In this document: positions 23,166 to 30,664 of the stretch, piece by piece
How positions within the stretch are numbered: the stretch's first letter is position 1
How the letters are laid out: the number at the start of each line of letters is the position of its first letter
DNA from: a virus
DNA: 36,270 nt
IMG/VR virus record: IMGVR_UViG_3300042542_000217
Location: 1 to 36,270 of that record
Strand: one strand, 5' to 3'
Made by a program: the position numbers and the translations under genes
The notes under the pieces: model-generated
Databases searched by the model: none
What the model saw: only the letters and a program-made list of their open reading frames with translations
Told to the model about the DNA's origin: nothing

Positions 23166-24685
23166 GCGCCCATCCATCCAGTTGACACTGCGCTACCGTA
23201 GCTTCTGGCGGTGCGCTTGGGTTCAGCATACTCACGATGTGCCACTGGAAAGGCAAATGTGACGCAGATAGCGTCAGCAGCGTCGGGCGAGGCAAGACCG
23301 CGAGCTTTCATTTCCTTTTTGCTTTCCAAGAAGATTGTTCCCCGTGAATCAGGCTTCATCATAGGCGAAATCAAGTCCGTCTTCAAGAACCTGTCGCTAG
23401 GGATACTAGCAGATTTCAGCCATTCTCGCATATCTCCCCACATCTGCGCACGCATATTACCGTACATGATCGGGTTTTTAGCCTTATTCCCAAAGTTTAT
23501 GCCCTTGATCTTGTACCGCTGCTCTTTTAAGCGGTCCACAATGCCGGCTCCCAGGCCACCCTCATCAATGACCACCAACGCAGGCTTAAATTCCTCGATT
23601 GCCTCGATTACATACCCCACCACCGTCATGGTGTCGTCGCCCCTGTGGCGAATAATCTTGACAATATCGCGTCCCTGGCGCACAGCGATCACCGTTGCAT
23701 CGGCGCCAAAGCGTGCAGGGTCAACTCCAATAATGATGGGCGCCGACTGATCCTTGTACTTAGCCCTTTTCATCGCGTCATCCACGATATTGGACGAAAT
23801 AAACTGGTCGTCCCCCTCCGAGGGGAACATGCCATACACCTCAACGTGCGCCTGGCTCGAGTCCGGCCCATACTCATCAATGATGTTCTGGTACACCGCT
23901 TTGTCGGTGCCCTCAACCGTCCTGGCGTCCACCACCTTGCTGGTCCAAAAGTCCCGCTTGCTGTTAAAACACTCGTAAAAGTACCCAGTATTTCGCCGGG
24001 GGTTGGAAAAAGCCAACCAAAGGCGGTTTGGCGTGTTCTCAGTAAAAAAGCCCGCGGTCACAGACCAGATCGCATCATCAATACCAGACGCCTCATCAAA
24101 AATCACTAGCACCCCGTCATGGTTGTGGACCCCGGCATAAGAATCTGGGTTTTCTGCTGACCACAACCTGCCCTCAACCGCCCAATACCGGGTGCCCTTG
24201 CGCAAATCCTTCTCCACCAGCTCAGTCAGCCAGCCAGCCGGCGCAACCTTGGTGGCCGACACCTCAAACCAGTGGCTATTAATAGTCATGGCCAACCACT
24301 TGGTAATCTCGGCCCAGGTCACAGCTCGCAATTGGGCCTCGCTGTTGGCCGAAATAATCGTTGTCGATCCAATCCTGGTAGACAACATCCAAATAGTCAG
24401 CCAAGACACCAATGCAGACTTGCCAATACCCCGGCCAGATGAAATGGCGTGGCGCAAAGTCTCAAAGTTAATAAGACCCTTTTGGCGCTTAACGTGCTGG
24501 GCGATCTCGCGCAAGACTTCGCGCTGCCACTTGCGTGGGCCAGCAAAGTGCTGCAGGGGCGTGTTCTCTTTACCCCAGGGGAATGCAAACAAAACAAACG
24601 CTTCTGGGTCATCAGCAATTGCCGGGCTCCACAGAGTCGCCATCAGCTCCTGCTCGTCTTCGGGTTTGTAGATCGTGGTTTGCAT
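23162..24685 (-). CDS. terL: Terminase large subunit (packaging ATPase-nuclease)
   Basis: A 507-residue motor that translocates DNA into the prohead and cuts it. Walker A is SSGRGIGKS at about residues 82-90, and Walker B LVIFDEAS at 193-200, with the catalytic glutamate following. The RNase H-like nuclease shows IGVDPARFG (D322), VVIDEGGLGAG (D374) and a late SPDAADAI acid. The start is the ATG overlapping the upstream stop as TAATG. An open frame continues 48 codons further upstream, but it only overlaps the preceding gene and has cysteine-rich, non-family sequence. Confidence 0.95.
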   Translation of the reverse strand: MQTTIYKPEDEQELMATLWSPAIADDPEAFVLFAFPWGKENTPLQHFAGPRKWQREVLREIAQHVKRQKGLINFETLRHAISSGRGIGKSALVSWLTIWMLSTRIGSTTIISANSEAQLRAVTWAEITKWLAMTINSHWFEVSATKVAPAGWLTELVEKDLRKGTRYWAVEGRLWSAENPDSYAGVHNHDGVLVIFDEASGIDDAIWSVTAGFFTENTPNRLWLAFSNPRRNTGYFYECFNSKRDFWTSKVVDARTVEGTDKAVYQNIIDEYGPDSSQAHVEVYGMFPSEGDDQFISSNIVDDAMKRAKYKDQSAPIIIGVDPARFGADATVIAVRQGRDIVKIIRHRGDDTMTVVGYVIEAIEEFKPALVVIDEGGLGAGIVDRLKEQRYKIKGINFGNKAKNPIMYGNMRAQMWGDMREWLKSASIPSDRFLKTDLISPMMKPDSRGTIFLESKKEMKARGLASPDAADAICVTFAFPVAHREYAEPKRTARSYGSAVSTGWMGA

Positions 24686-26790
24686 TAGGGGTTTGGTGGT
24701 AATTCTTGGCCAAGCATGTTTTGGGGTCTTGGCGCCAACATGTTTTGCACAGCAATCCCGGCGCCTGCAAGACCTGCAGTCCCAAGCATCGCAGCAGGGG
24801 TCGCCCGGCCATAGTAAAGCTCGCGCCAATCAGACGGCGCCATCACCGGATTTTCTGCCTGCGTGTACCCAGCCTTTTTGTGGGCCGTCAAAGCGTCCTG
24901 CATCTCAGTCCATGATTGCCTGGGTAACAACCTGTAATCTGGGTGCGCAAACTCATGCGGCTCCAGGCGTTGCCGGTAAACGTCCCACTTGCGCCATTGC
25001 TCTGGAAACAGCTCAATGCTTGGGTTTGGACCTCTGGACTCATCCACATAATCAACCACTCGTTTATAAAACGGGTTGAAATCTTGCAATTGCTTGGGCT
25101 CGTACGCCAACTTCTCGGGCGTGGCCACACCAGGTATCTCATTCAATTCGCCAGATTTTTTGCGGTATATTTTTGAAAGCGAAGAACCACCAATTACATC
25201 AATAGCAGCATCTTCTACTTTTTGCGTTGGCAATCCCAATATAGCTTCTGTTGTTGGCTCAACCTTTAATTTATTGGCCATACGCAATTTAAACGCATCA
25301 CCAACAATCGGGTCATCCAACATGCGCTCATAAGAGTGCCGGATCATATGCAAATCAACCGCCGACGTGTTGGCCTTCTCCAAATTCAACCAGGGCGTGC
25401 CAAGTGACGCGGTCTTTGGACCCAGGCCAGGCACCTGGTTCATTACCCGCATGGTCACGTCGCGCATGGTCTCCCCTGGCGCCATCTGAAACATTTCAGG
25501 CTTTTGCAAAATCAACTTGGCCAACATTGCTTGGTTGCCCAAATTAGCCGTGCCTAGCACCCCCATACCACCGCGGCCAGCAGCCTGCACACCAGTTTGT
25601 TGTTGAGCTGTTCTTCCCAAATTAGCTTCACCAACCCTGCCGGCCAGCGCTTGCAGCTCACCCATGTCCACCAACCTCATGCGCTGCGCCAAAAACTCAT
25701 TGGGCGTCAACGGCGCATTAGGCGACAACAGCGCAAAATTTAGCCTGTTAAACATGTCCACCTGATCAGGATTTTGCACCTCATGCGTCCTGATCAATTT
25801 CTGCATCAGCTCATCATGCGTCTTCTTAGGCAAAGACGCCGGGTCAATATTGTTGGCCTTCATCCAAAACATGTCCGGCACAGTAAACGTGCCTTCAAGC
25901 CCACCAGGTATCTTGACCTCGCGCTTAGATGTCAAGTCAGAAACACCAAGCGATTTGGGCTCAGTCAACGTCATATTGACCCCATGCTTCTCACCCCAAG
26001 CCTTCCACTCAGCCTCGCTTGCCTTGGGTCCAGGCGTGGTCGCCGGCTCGGCCCTCATGCGTGACCTGGTTTGCACGGCATCATCAATCACCGACCTCGG
26101 CACCACACCAGAAATCTTAAACGCTGGATTTGTCAATAACGACTCAACAATATCTTCTTCACCACCAGCCGCAGCATTTAACGTCTTTCTATTTCTAGAA
26201 ATACCCGTGCCTTCTTGCTTTGCATTAAAAGCCTCAATTGCCTGATCTTTCTCTCGGCCTTTTAATTTTTGAAATTCTTTTGAATTTCTAAGCCTCTCTT
26301 CAGCCTTACTCATAACCGCCGGCTGCGGGTTCAAAAACCCCATACCACCAACGGCCTCAGTGCCCATGCCAACCGGCAAACCCCGGCCAGCCAACGCAGC
26401 CTGCCTAACTAACCTGGCTGCCTGCAGCGCTTCAGCCGGTGTCATAGGCGCAAAAGCACCAAGCTGGGACGCCGCCTGCTGGGCCGGGCCTCGAGGCGCC
26501 AAGGGGAGAGTTTTGAGTAGCTCTTGTGAACCATACGGCACCTGGGGCTGCGGTCCATAGTCCACCTGGCCAAACATCTCCATGGGCATTGGGCTGCGCA
26601 CTATATTGGCTATGTCTGAGGGCATACCAGCGGTTGCTGCAAGCCTGCCTCTGAGTGCCTGCAGTGGCATCTCAAGCGATGCCTGCGGGTCTTGGTACAT
26701 CCTGTTGCGCCTGATCTGAGGATAGTATCCAAACGCAGCTCCAAGCTCGTTTTGGTTCGGGGGCGCCAGGAAGTTAAAGCTAGTGGCCAT
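24685..26790 (-). CDS. Large phage protein with HhH-GPD glycosylase-like motif
   Basis: A 701-residue protein between the terminase subunits. The N-terminal 250 residues are rich in alanine, proline and glutamine and look structural. Residues 451-484 (NQVPGLGPKTASLGTPWLNL, then AVDLHMIRHS) follow the helix-hairpin-helix/GPD signature of base-excision DNA glycosylases, with the lysine (K459) and aspartate (D479) that are catalytic in endonuclease III. A preceding helix pair (AKLILQKPEMFQM, RDVTMRVMNQ) fits that fold. There is no Fe-S cysteine cluster. The C-terminal 200 residues end in a hydrophobic segment (AAMLGTAGLAGAGIAVQNML). It may be a virion or packaging-associated DNA-binding protein. 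The Shine-Dalgarno is weak. Confidence 0.78.
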   Translation of the reverse strand: MATSFNFLAPPNQNELGAAFGYYPQIRRNRMYQDPQASLEMPLQALRGRLAATAGMPSDIANIVRSPMPMEMFGQVDYGPQPQVPYGSQELLKTLPLAPRGPAQQAASQLGAFAPMTPAEALQAARLVRQAALAGRGLPVGMGTEAVGGMGFLNPQPAVMSKAEERLRNSKEFQKLKGREKDQAIEAFNAKQEGTGISRNRKTLNAAAGGEEDIVESLLTNPAFKISGVVPRSVIDDAVQTRSRMRAEPATTPGPKASEAEWKAWGEKHGVNMTLTEPKSLGVSDLTSKREVKIPGGLEGTFTVPDMFWMKANNIDPASLPKKTHDELMQKLIRTHEVQNPDQVDMFNRLNFALLSPNAPLTPNEFLAQRMRLVDMGELQALAGRVGEANLGRTAQQQTGVQAAGRGGMGVLGTANLGNQAMLAKLILQKPEMFQMAPGETMRDVTMRVMNQVPGLGPKTASLGTPWLNLEKANTSAVDLHMIRHSYERMLDDPIVGDAFKLRMANKLKVEPTTEAILGLPTQKVEDAAIDVIGGSSLSKIYRKKSGELNEIPGVATPEKLAYEPKQLQDFNPFYKRVVDYVDESRGPNPSIELFPEQWRKWDVYRQRLEPHEFAHPDYRLLPRQSWTEMQDALTAHKKAGYTQAENPVMAPSDWRELYYGRATPAAMLGTAGLAGAGIAVQNMLAPRPQNMLGQELPPNP

Positions 26791-26908
26791 GATCGTTAGT
26801 GGTTCGTTGGCATTGGGCGATGGTAATTGATTTTTTTAAAAATAAAAATAAAAATGTTCGTGAATGCACCGTTCCTGTGACCTTTCGCCGCCGGCCCTAC
26901 CCGGCCCC

Positions 26909-26928
26909 CCACCGCGGCGGGGCGGTGG
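26909..26928. repeat. GC-rich inverted repeat
   Basis: CCACCGC and GCGGTGG enclose GGCGGG, giving a seven-pair all-strong stem within a longer GC-rich block. No T run follows directly on either strand, so it is not a standard terminator. It lies between the AT-rich tract and the DnaA boxes and may be structural in the origin or packaging region. Confidence 0.6.
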
Positions 26929-27129
26929 CCATGGGCGCCAGGCCGGCACTTATCCACAGGGCCAAACCCTAGTTGTTCATTTCAGATTGTGGATAACTGC
27001 TCCAACCGCGCATCAGTCTGTATAACCTGTGCGCAACTTCCAAATAACTTAACATAATGGATAATGTACGTAGTAGGAATAGACGTAAGCATTCACTCTA
27101 CTTTTTGGGATGCGCGTGCGCGTAGTTGA

Positions 27130-27154
27130 CAAAAATCTATGCGAAAAGCGCATA
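27130..27154 (-). terminator. Candidate terminator after terminase small subunit
   Basis: Read leftward, TATGCG-CTTTT-CGCATA forms a six-pair stem followed by GATTTTTG. It lies eight bases past the terS stop codon. The stem is only half GC, so strength is moderate. It would separate transcription of terS and upstream genes from the 701-residue gene and terL. Confidence 0.6.
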
Positions 27155-27161
27155 ACCCTGC

Positions 27162-27677
27162 CTAATCTGTCCCCAATTTGTCTTTGACTTCAACATCAAC
27201 GACATTGCTGTCGTCCATCAGTACGCGCTGCTTGGCTTCTTTCAACGCATCCATGACGCTGATTCGGTTATCTGTAACGGCAACATCTATGCGATCCCCA
27301 TAAACCTTGGGCTTCAACTTACTAGCCACCCATTTGCGCGCATCGACTTGCATTCGCTTCTGTTGTACCCAAGCGCTCGCTAACGGGCCTTCTAGGCCAT
27401 CTGGCATCTGTTCATCAGCCAGCTCGAGAATCTCTTCAGCCAAGCGATCTGCGCGGCTCTCGAGGGCTTTCTCATACATTCCCCGAAACTCAGGGTTGTT
27501 CTTAATCATCAACATGACGCAATGGTAAGAAGGCATTCCATCATTGGATCTAATCACGCTGCTTAAACTCTTGCCTTCTGCGATCTGCTGACACATTACT
27601 CCCCAGCATGGGTTATCAATCCCAAACACAACAGGCCGACCGCCAGGATGCTTTTGCACTGCCAAGTTTTCAGTCAC
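27162..27677 (-). CDS. terS: Terminase small subunit
   Basis: A 171-residue DNA-recognition subunit of the packaging terminase. The GTG start is preferred: GGGGAG lies seven bases upstream and GTGA overlaps the stop of the preceding short ORF. A TTG five codons further upstream is the alternative. After a basic arm with GGRPVVFG, an HTH-like segment precedes FRGMYEKALESRADRLAEEI and RKWVASKLKPKVYGDRI, the signature of Sf6/P22-like small terminases. It should form a ring that selects the pac site and recruits TerL. Unusually, terL is not adjacent; the 701-residue gene and an origin-like gap lie between them. Confidence 0.9.
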   Translation of the reverse strand: MTENLAVQKHPGGRPVVFGIDNPCWGVMCQQIAEGKSLSSVIRSNDGMPSYHCVMLMIKNNPEFRGMYEKALESRADRLAEEILELADEQMPDGLEGPLASAWVQQKRMQVDARKWVASKLKPKVYGDRIDVAVTDNRISVMDALKEAKQRVLMDDSNVVDVEVKDKLGTD

Positions 27678-27766
27678 TTGTAAACTCCCCAAAAAAGAAG
27701 GTACTCACACCGATCTGGTGCTTTCCCCAAAGAGTGCGGCAACTGCAAAGTAGCGCACACCGTCAT
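27674..27766 (-). CDS. Short coupled ORF between RusA and terS
   Basis: A 30-residue ORF (TVCATLQLPHSLGKAPDRCE, then YLLFWGVYK) whose ATGA overlaps the RusA stop and whose stop overlaps the terS GTG as GTGA. It fills the gap exactly and would carry ribosomes from RusA to terS. Two cysteines and an aromatic tail are present, but there is no family match. It may be a leader whose main function is translational coupling. Confidence 0.5.
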   Translation of the reverse strand: MTVCATLQLPHSLGKAPDRCEYLLFWGVYK

Positions 27767-28101
27767 GCTATCACCTCGATCTCAACTTGGTAAACCTTAA
27801 CACCACCAGGTCGCTGGAAATACTGCCAATCGATCTGCTTATGGCCATCATCAACGCCAAGCCAATCAGCGACGCCATCCCTGACTGCTTTAAACGCTGA
27901 CTGCAGGTTATCCCCATCCAACGGCCTGGGCGCCACCCTGGTAAGCACAATGGTGCAAGGCGGTGCTGGTGGTGCAGCCAAACCAGCCAGTGCATTGAAC
28001 GCGCTTTGCCGGTGCTTTTTCGCCAACTTAGCTTTAACTGCCCAATGCAACCTTAAGTTCGCAACCGACACAATCTTCAACGGCAGGCAAACTTCAATCA
28101 T
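27763..28101 (-). CDS. rusA: RusA-like Holliday junction resolvase
   Basis: A 112-residue endonuclease of the RusA fold. The C-terminal half shows PRPLDGDNLQSAFKAVRDGV followed by ADWLGVDD, with acids D62, D64, D84 and D85 and lysine K71 in the positions used by the family for metal-dependent cutting of four-way junctions. The N-terminus (IEVCLPLKIVSVANLRLHW) is the usual first strand and loop. The start is set by AGGG seven bases upstream; an ATG two codons earlier is possible. The open frame continues 85 codons upstream through repeats and is not likely translated. It probably resolves branched DNA before packaging. Confidence 0.88.
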   Translation of the reverse strand: MIEVCLPLKIVSVANLRLHWAVKAKLAKKHRQSAFNALAGLAAPPAPPCTIVLTRVAPRPLDGDNLQSAFKAVRDGVADWLGVDDGHKQIDWQYFQRPGGVKVYQVEIEVIA

Positions 28102-28137
28102 TACCATGCCCTGTTTCCCGTTTTCCTGATTTCCCGC

Positions 28138-28330
28138 CATCCTGGTCCATCCGGCCCATCCGGCATCCGAACCATCCTGGGTATATATACCCAGGAGGAA
28201 GGATTCGGATGATTGCCGGGGTGGGAACCCGGATGGTTTCGGATGACTTCGGATGATTCGGATGATGATTCGGATGCATCCTGATTCATCCGATTCGGAT
28301 GGTTTCGGATACTTTCGGATGGTTTGGATG
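28138..28330. repeat. Inverted iteron-like repeat array around a palindrome
   Basis: Left arm: five CATCC copies at 28138, 28148, 28157, 28164 and 28173. Right arm: eight exact TTCGGAT copies at 28204, 28238, 28248, 28257, 28269, 28294, 28304 and 28314, plus near copies CCCGGAT at 28228 and TTTGGAT at 28323. The arms are in opposite orientation (CATCC pairs with GGATG), and many spacings are 9-12 bases. A 15-base palindrome (28287-28301) overlaps the primase stop codon. Such phased arrays usually bind several copies of one protein, as at iteron origins. Confidence 0.85.
28175..28196. repeat. Perfect 22-base palindrome
   Basis: Each half is TCCTGGGTATA, the two halves meeting at the centre without a spacer. 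The AT-only core (TATATA) sits between GC-rich arms and lies between the two oppositely oriented iteron arms. It could be a duplex-opening or dimer-binding site, or a resolvase target given the adjacent RusA gene. As RNA it would form a hairpin upstream of rusA. Confidence 0.9.
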
Positions 28331-30331
28331 ACTCCGATACCCCCCATCAGCCTCAACTACCATGCCCTTGGCAATCATACTTTTGACTACTTCCCAAAAT
28401 CTATTATTCTTCACGTTGTGCTCCTTGGCCGACTCCCGCCACTCGTCGTAATTAACTGCACTGGTTTGTTGATCGGTCGTTCGTTTGAGCTCGAGCATAA
28501 CCAGGCACTCCATGACCCGCTTTTGGTTTGGTGACAGGTACGTCTTCTTTTGGACCTGGCTAACCAGGCCGCTGATGTCAACGCTAGTCAGATACGCGCC
28601 CTTGACCGCCAAGTTGTGCTTGTCCAAGATCGGCAGGTCAATTTGGGTGATTTGAAAATTCTTGGCCGCGGGCATTTCAGCGTCCTTCATCTTCTTGGAC
28701 TCAAACTGGATGGTCTTAGAGCCTGAGTCCAACGCCACCTTGTACTCGGCATCCAGGGCACCGCGCAGGGCCGTTGATCCCCGGCTGCGCTCCTTGTCCA
28801 TGGCGCCTGAGTGGTGGACGACTAGCACGCAGCACTTCCATGGTTGGCGCAAATATGTGTCTAAATGCTGGATAAAGGCATTCATGTCCTGGGTTGAATT
28901 CTCGTCGCCCCCCATGTTCCTGGCCACGGTGTCGATGATGATCATGCTGGGTAAGCACCCGGCATCTGCACTGAGCTGCTTGACCGACTCAGCCACAATG
29001 GCCGCTTCGGTGCTGTCGTACAACTGTGCCGCCCGATGGCTTTTGTATAACGGCACGCCGGCCAGGCTGATGCCGTTGCCCAACTCCCACGCCTTAAATC
29101 GCCTGGCCAACCCGTTGTGTCCCTCACCAGCAATGTAAAACACCGCGCCCTGCTGCACCTGGTGCCCATGCCACGGCACGCCAGTGGCCACACAGCAGGC
29201 GATGTCGATGGACACAAAACTCTTGCCACCGCCTGGATCACCAAACACCTGGGCCAAGCTGTCGCCCTCAATGTAATCGTCTACGATCCACTTGATCTGG
29301 GTTAGCTGCAGGCTGTCTGCTCTCGAGAACTCAAACGGCAACTTGTCCTTAACTGGTCCTGCCACGCGCTCGATCTGGTCTTTTACTGCTTCCAAACCCT
29401 GCAGGCAGTGCAGGTCATTAAAGTCTGTTGGTTTGGATGGCAAGTCAGACTCCGCAAAGTTTGGATAAACGATCTCGCCAAATACAAGCGACGCTGCAGC
29501 TCGACCCTTAGTTACCCCAGGGTTGCCCTCTGTGAACTGGTCATTGTCAGCACCAATCACGATCCTGGCCCCAGGAAACATCTCTTTGGCACTTTTGGCC
29601 ACCTTGGCCAGGTTGCCACAATCAAACGCCACCAGCACCGTGTACCCCGTTGCTTCGTGTATCGACGCGCAAGTGGCAAACCCCTCGCCAACAAAGATCA
29701 CCTTCCGGTTGCCACGCAACTCATAAAACCCACCCTCAATCTTGCCACCCTTTAAAAACCGTTTGTTCCCGTCCGCGTCAATGGTCTGGTAGCTCAGTAT
29801 CTCCCCGGCCTGGCTGATCACCGGCACCACCAGGCGCCCAGCCCGGTCAATCTTGATCCCATAAGGCCCAATGCGCTTTCTGACCAGGTATGGATGGTCA
29901 GCACTGGCATCTGTGTACGTCCCAACCTCCTCTTCTGCCTTCTCTGCAGCAACGGCCTGCGAGGCACTCTTCTCAACTTCACGCTTGGCCTTGAACTCTG
30001 CCACCCACTTATCGTGCTCGAGTCGCTCGCTAAACGTCATTGACCTGCCAGTTTCTGCCACCCACTTGGACTCAAATGTTGGCTCTTTCCAGCAGCCACA
30101 CACACCCACAGGAATCTTGCCCCCAGTGTGCAAGATGTACCAAGCATCCACCGCACCCTTCTTGCTTGATATATGGGGCACCCGGTGTATCTCACCATCA
30201 GCAATCAACTCCTTGATCACCAGGCCGGACACCTCACAGTGCCGGCGAAAGCCCTCAACAGGGTTAACCAAATCTTGCGAGTCTGTGGCCACCGCAAAGC
30301 CATTGGGAAAAATGCTCGATAAACTGCTCAT
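28286..30331 (-). CDS. TOPRIM primase-helicase
   Basis: A 681-residue bifunctional replication protein. The N-terminal part (about residues 20-90) has paired histidines and cysteines and may be a template-binding region. The TOPRIM primase core contains VGEGFATCASIHEATG (E215) and IGADNDQ (D261, D263). A RepA/DnaB-like RecA ATPase follows, with Walker A GDPGGGKS at 363-370, Walker B MIIIDT around 463-467 and the sensor VLVVHHSG at about 501-508. It should prime and unwind the phage DNA for the host polymerase. The start overlaps the repressor stop as ATGA; an in-frame extension of 46 codons lies inside the repressor gene. Its last codons are made of the iteron repeats. Confidence 0.9.
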   Translation of the reverse strand: MSSLSSIFPNGFAVATDSQDLVNPVEGFRRHCEVSGLVIKELIADGEIHRVPHISSKKGAVDAWYILHTGGKIPVGVCGCWKEPTFESKWVAETGRSMTFSERLEHDKWVAEFKAKREVEKSASQAVAAEKAEEEVGTYTDASADHPYLVRKRIGPYGIKIDRAGRLVVPVISQAGEILSYQTIDADGNKRFLKGGKIEGGFYELRGNRKVIFVGEGFATCASIHEATGYTVLVAFDCGNLAKVAKSAKEMFPGARIVIGADNDQFTEGNPGVTKGRAAASLVFGEIVYPNFAESDLPSKPTDFNDLHCLQGLEAVKDQIERVAGPVKDKLPFEFSRADSLQLTQIKWIVDDYIEGDSLAQVFGDPGGGKSFVSIDIACCVATGVPWHGHQVQQGAVFYIAGEGHNGLARRFKAWELGNGISLAGVPLYKSHRAAQLYDSTEAAIVAESVKQLSADAGCLPSMIIIDTVARNMGGDENSTQDMNAFIQHLDTYLRQPWKCCVLVVHHSGAMDKERSRGSTALRGALDAEYKVALDSGSKTIQFESKKMKDAEMPAAKNFQITQIDLPILDKHNLAVKGAYLTSVDISGLVSQVQKKTYLSPNQKRVMECLVMLELKRTTDQQTSAVNYDEWRESAKEHNVKNNRFWEVVKSMIAKGMVVEADGGYRSHPNHPKVSETIRIG

Positions 30332-30546
30332 GCTTGTGCCTCCACCAACTCTGGCCATATAGACTTCCAACTGCCCTGGCACAGCATCTTGCGAGTGATC
30401 TTGCCCCCACTCTCTTGCTCTATGCGCACAGCCTCCCAGGCAGACATCTCTCGACGCCCACTTAGGCACTGGTATAGGTACTGTTCATTCATGCCGACTT
30501 TTTCTGCCAGTGCTCGGCGCTCATCTGGTGCGATTTGTGTGTTCAT
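30328..30546 (-). CDS. YdaS/Cro-like repressor
   Basis: A 72-residue helix-turn-helix protein. Residues 11-50 (RALAEKVGMNEQYLYQCLSG, RREMSAWEAVRIEQESGG) are the HTH and following helices. The ending WKSIWPEL is typical of the YdaS/Cro family in lambdoid and related phages. It is the first gene of the leftward operon, next to a 15-base palindrome that is a likely operator. The ATG has no Shine-Dalgarno, and a -10-like box lies very close, suggesting a leaderless or nearly leaderless mRNA like lambda cI from PRM. It may control the divergent early promoter. Confidence 0.88.
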   Translation of the reverse strand: MNTQIAPDERRALAEKVGMNEQYLYQCLSGRREMSAWEAVRIEQESGGKITRKMLCQGSWKSIWPELVEAQA

Positions 30547-30555
30547 AGGGCACTG

Positions 30556-30564
30556 AGTCTAGCA
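30556..30564 (-). promoter_or_regulatory. Leftward extended -10 promoter for repressor operon
   Basis: On the minus strand TGCTAGACT forms an extended -10 element (TGn plus TAGACT). It ends ten bases before the repressor ATG, so transcription would begin at about base 30549, giving a leader of only a few bases. No good -35 is visible, which extended -10 promoters do not require. The prediction is from motifs only. Confidence 0.45.
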
Positions 30565-30593
30565 CCGTGCTCTAACGCCTAGAGGTAAGTGGT

Positions 30594-30608
30594 AACCCTA
30601 TTAGGGTT
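30594..30608. promoter_or_regulatory. 15-base operator-like palindrome
   Basis: AACCCTA-T-TAGGGTT is a perfect dyad in the gap between the divergent operons. It is placed between the leftward and rightward promoter-like elements, where a small dimeric repressor could block one or both. The adjacent YdaS/Cro-like gene is the obvious candidate to bind it. I found only this one perfect copy in the gap. Confidence 0.6.
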
Positions 30609-30655
30609 TAAAGATTGAAAATAATCTAGCGGTATGCTTGTTTGGTCTAGTTTTT

Positions 30656-30664
30656 TGCTAGAAT
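30656..30664 (+). promoter_or_regulatory. Rightward early promoter, extended -10
   Basis: TGCTAGAAT gives an extended -10 element with five of six TATAAT matches, preceded by a T6 run. A weak TTGTTT lies 15 bases upstream. TCTAG-N7-CTAGA forms an inverted repeat across the spacer and -10, a possible extra operator. The leader to the first gene would be about 60 bases and contains GGTCA/TGACC arms that may pair. Confidence 0.5.

Larger units (their letters stand above)
26791..27161. other. Non-coding region with origin-like features
   Basis: A 371-base gap with no convincing gene. It holds an AT-rich tract at 26828-26854 (long A and T runs), a GC-rich hairpin, and two perfect DnaA boxes in opposite orientation: TTATCCACA at 26950-26958 and TGTGGATAA at 26988-26996. 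A leftward terminator follows at its right end. The combination is what a host-DnaA-dependent origin would show. It could equally hold the packaging (pac) site, since it adjoins the terminase small subunit gene. Neither role is proven. Confidence 0.6.

Noticed and set aside
24686-24829. 48-codon N-terminal extension of the terminase large subunit
   Set aside because: It overlaps the end of the 701-residue gene, is cysteine-rich and unlike the family, and a TAATG-coupled ATG gives the normal length.
27126-27156. TTGACA with a possible -10 on the plus strand
   Set aside because: It would point into the antisense strand of terS, the -10 is poor, and the same bases are better explained as the terS terminator hairpin and tail.
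27908-27916. One-mismatch DnaA box TTATCCCCA
   Set aside because: It lies singly inside the rusA coding sequence and is likely chance; only the two exact paired boxes are reported.
28138-28330. CRISPR array
   Set aside because: The repeat units are 5-8 bases with short, irregular gaps and opposite orientations, unlike CRISPR repeats and spacers.
28102-28356. N-terminal extension of RusA through the repeat array
   Set aside because: The translated repeats have no family similarity, and a good ribosome site precedes the internal ATG. The open frame is a by-product of the repeat unit.
30332-30469. 46-codon extension of the primase-helicase
   Set aside because: It lies inside the repressor gene in another frame; the ATGA-coupled start is consistent with the rest of the operon.
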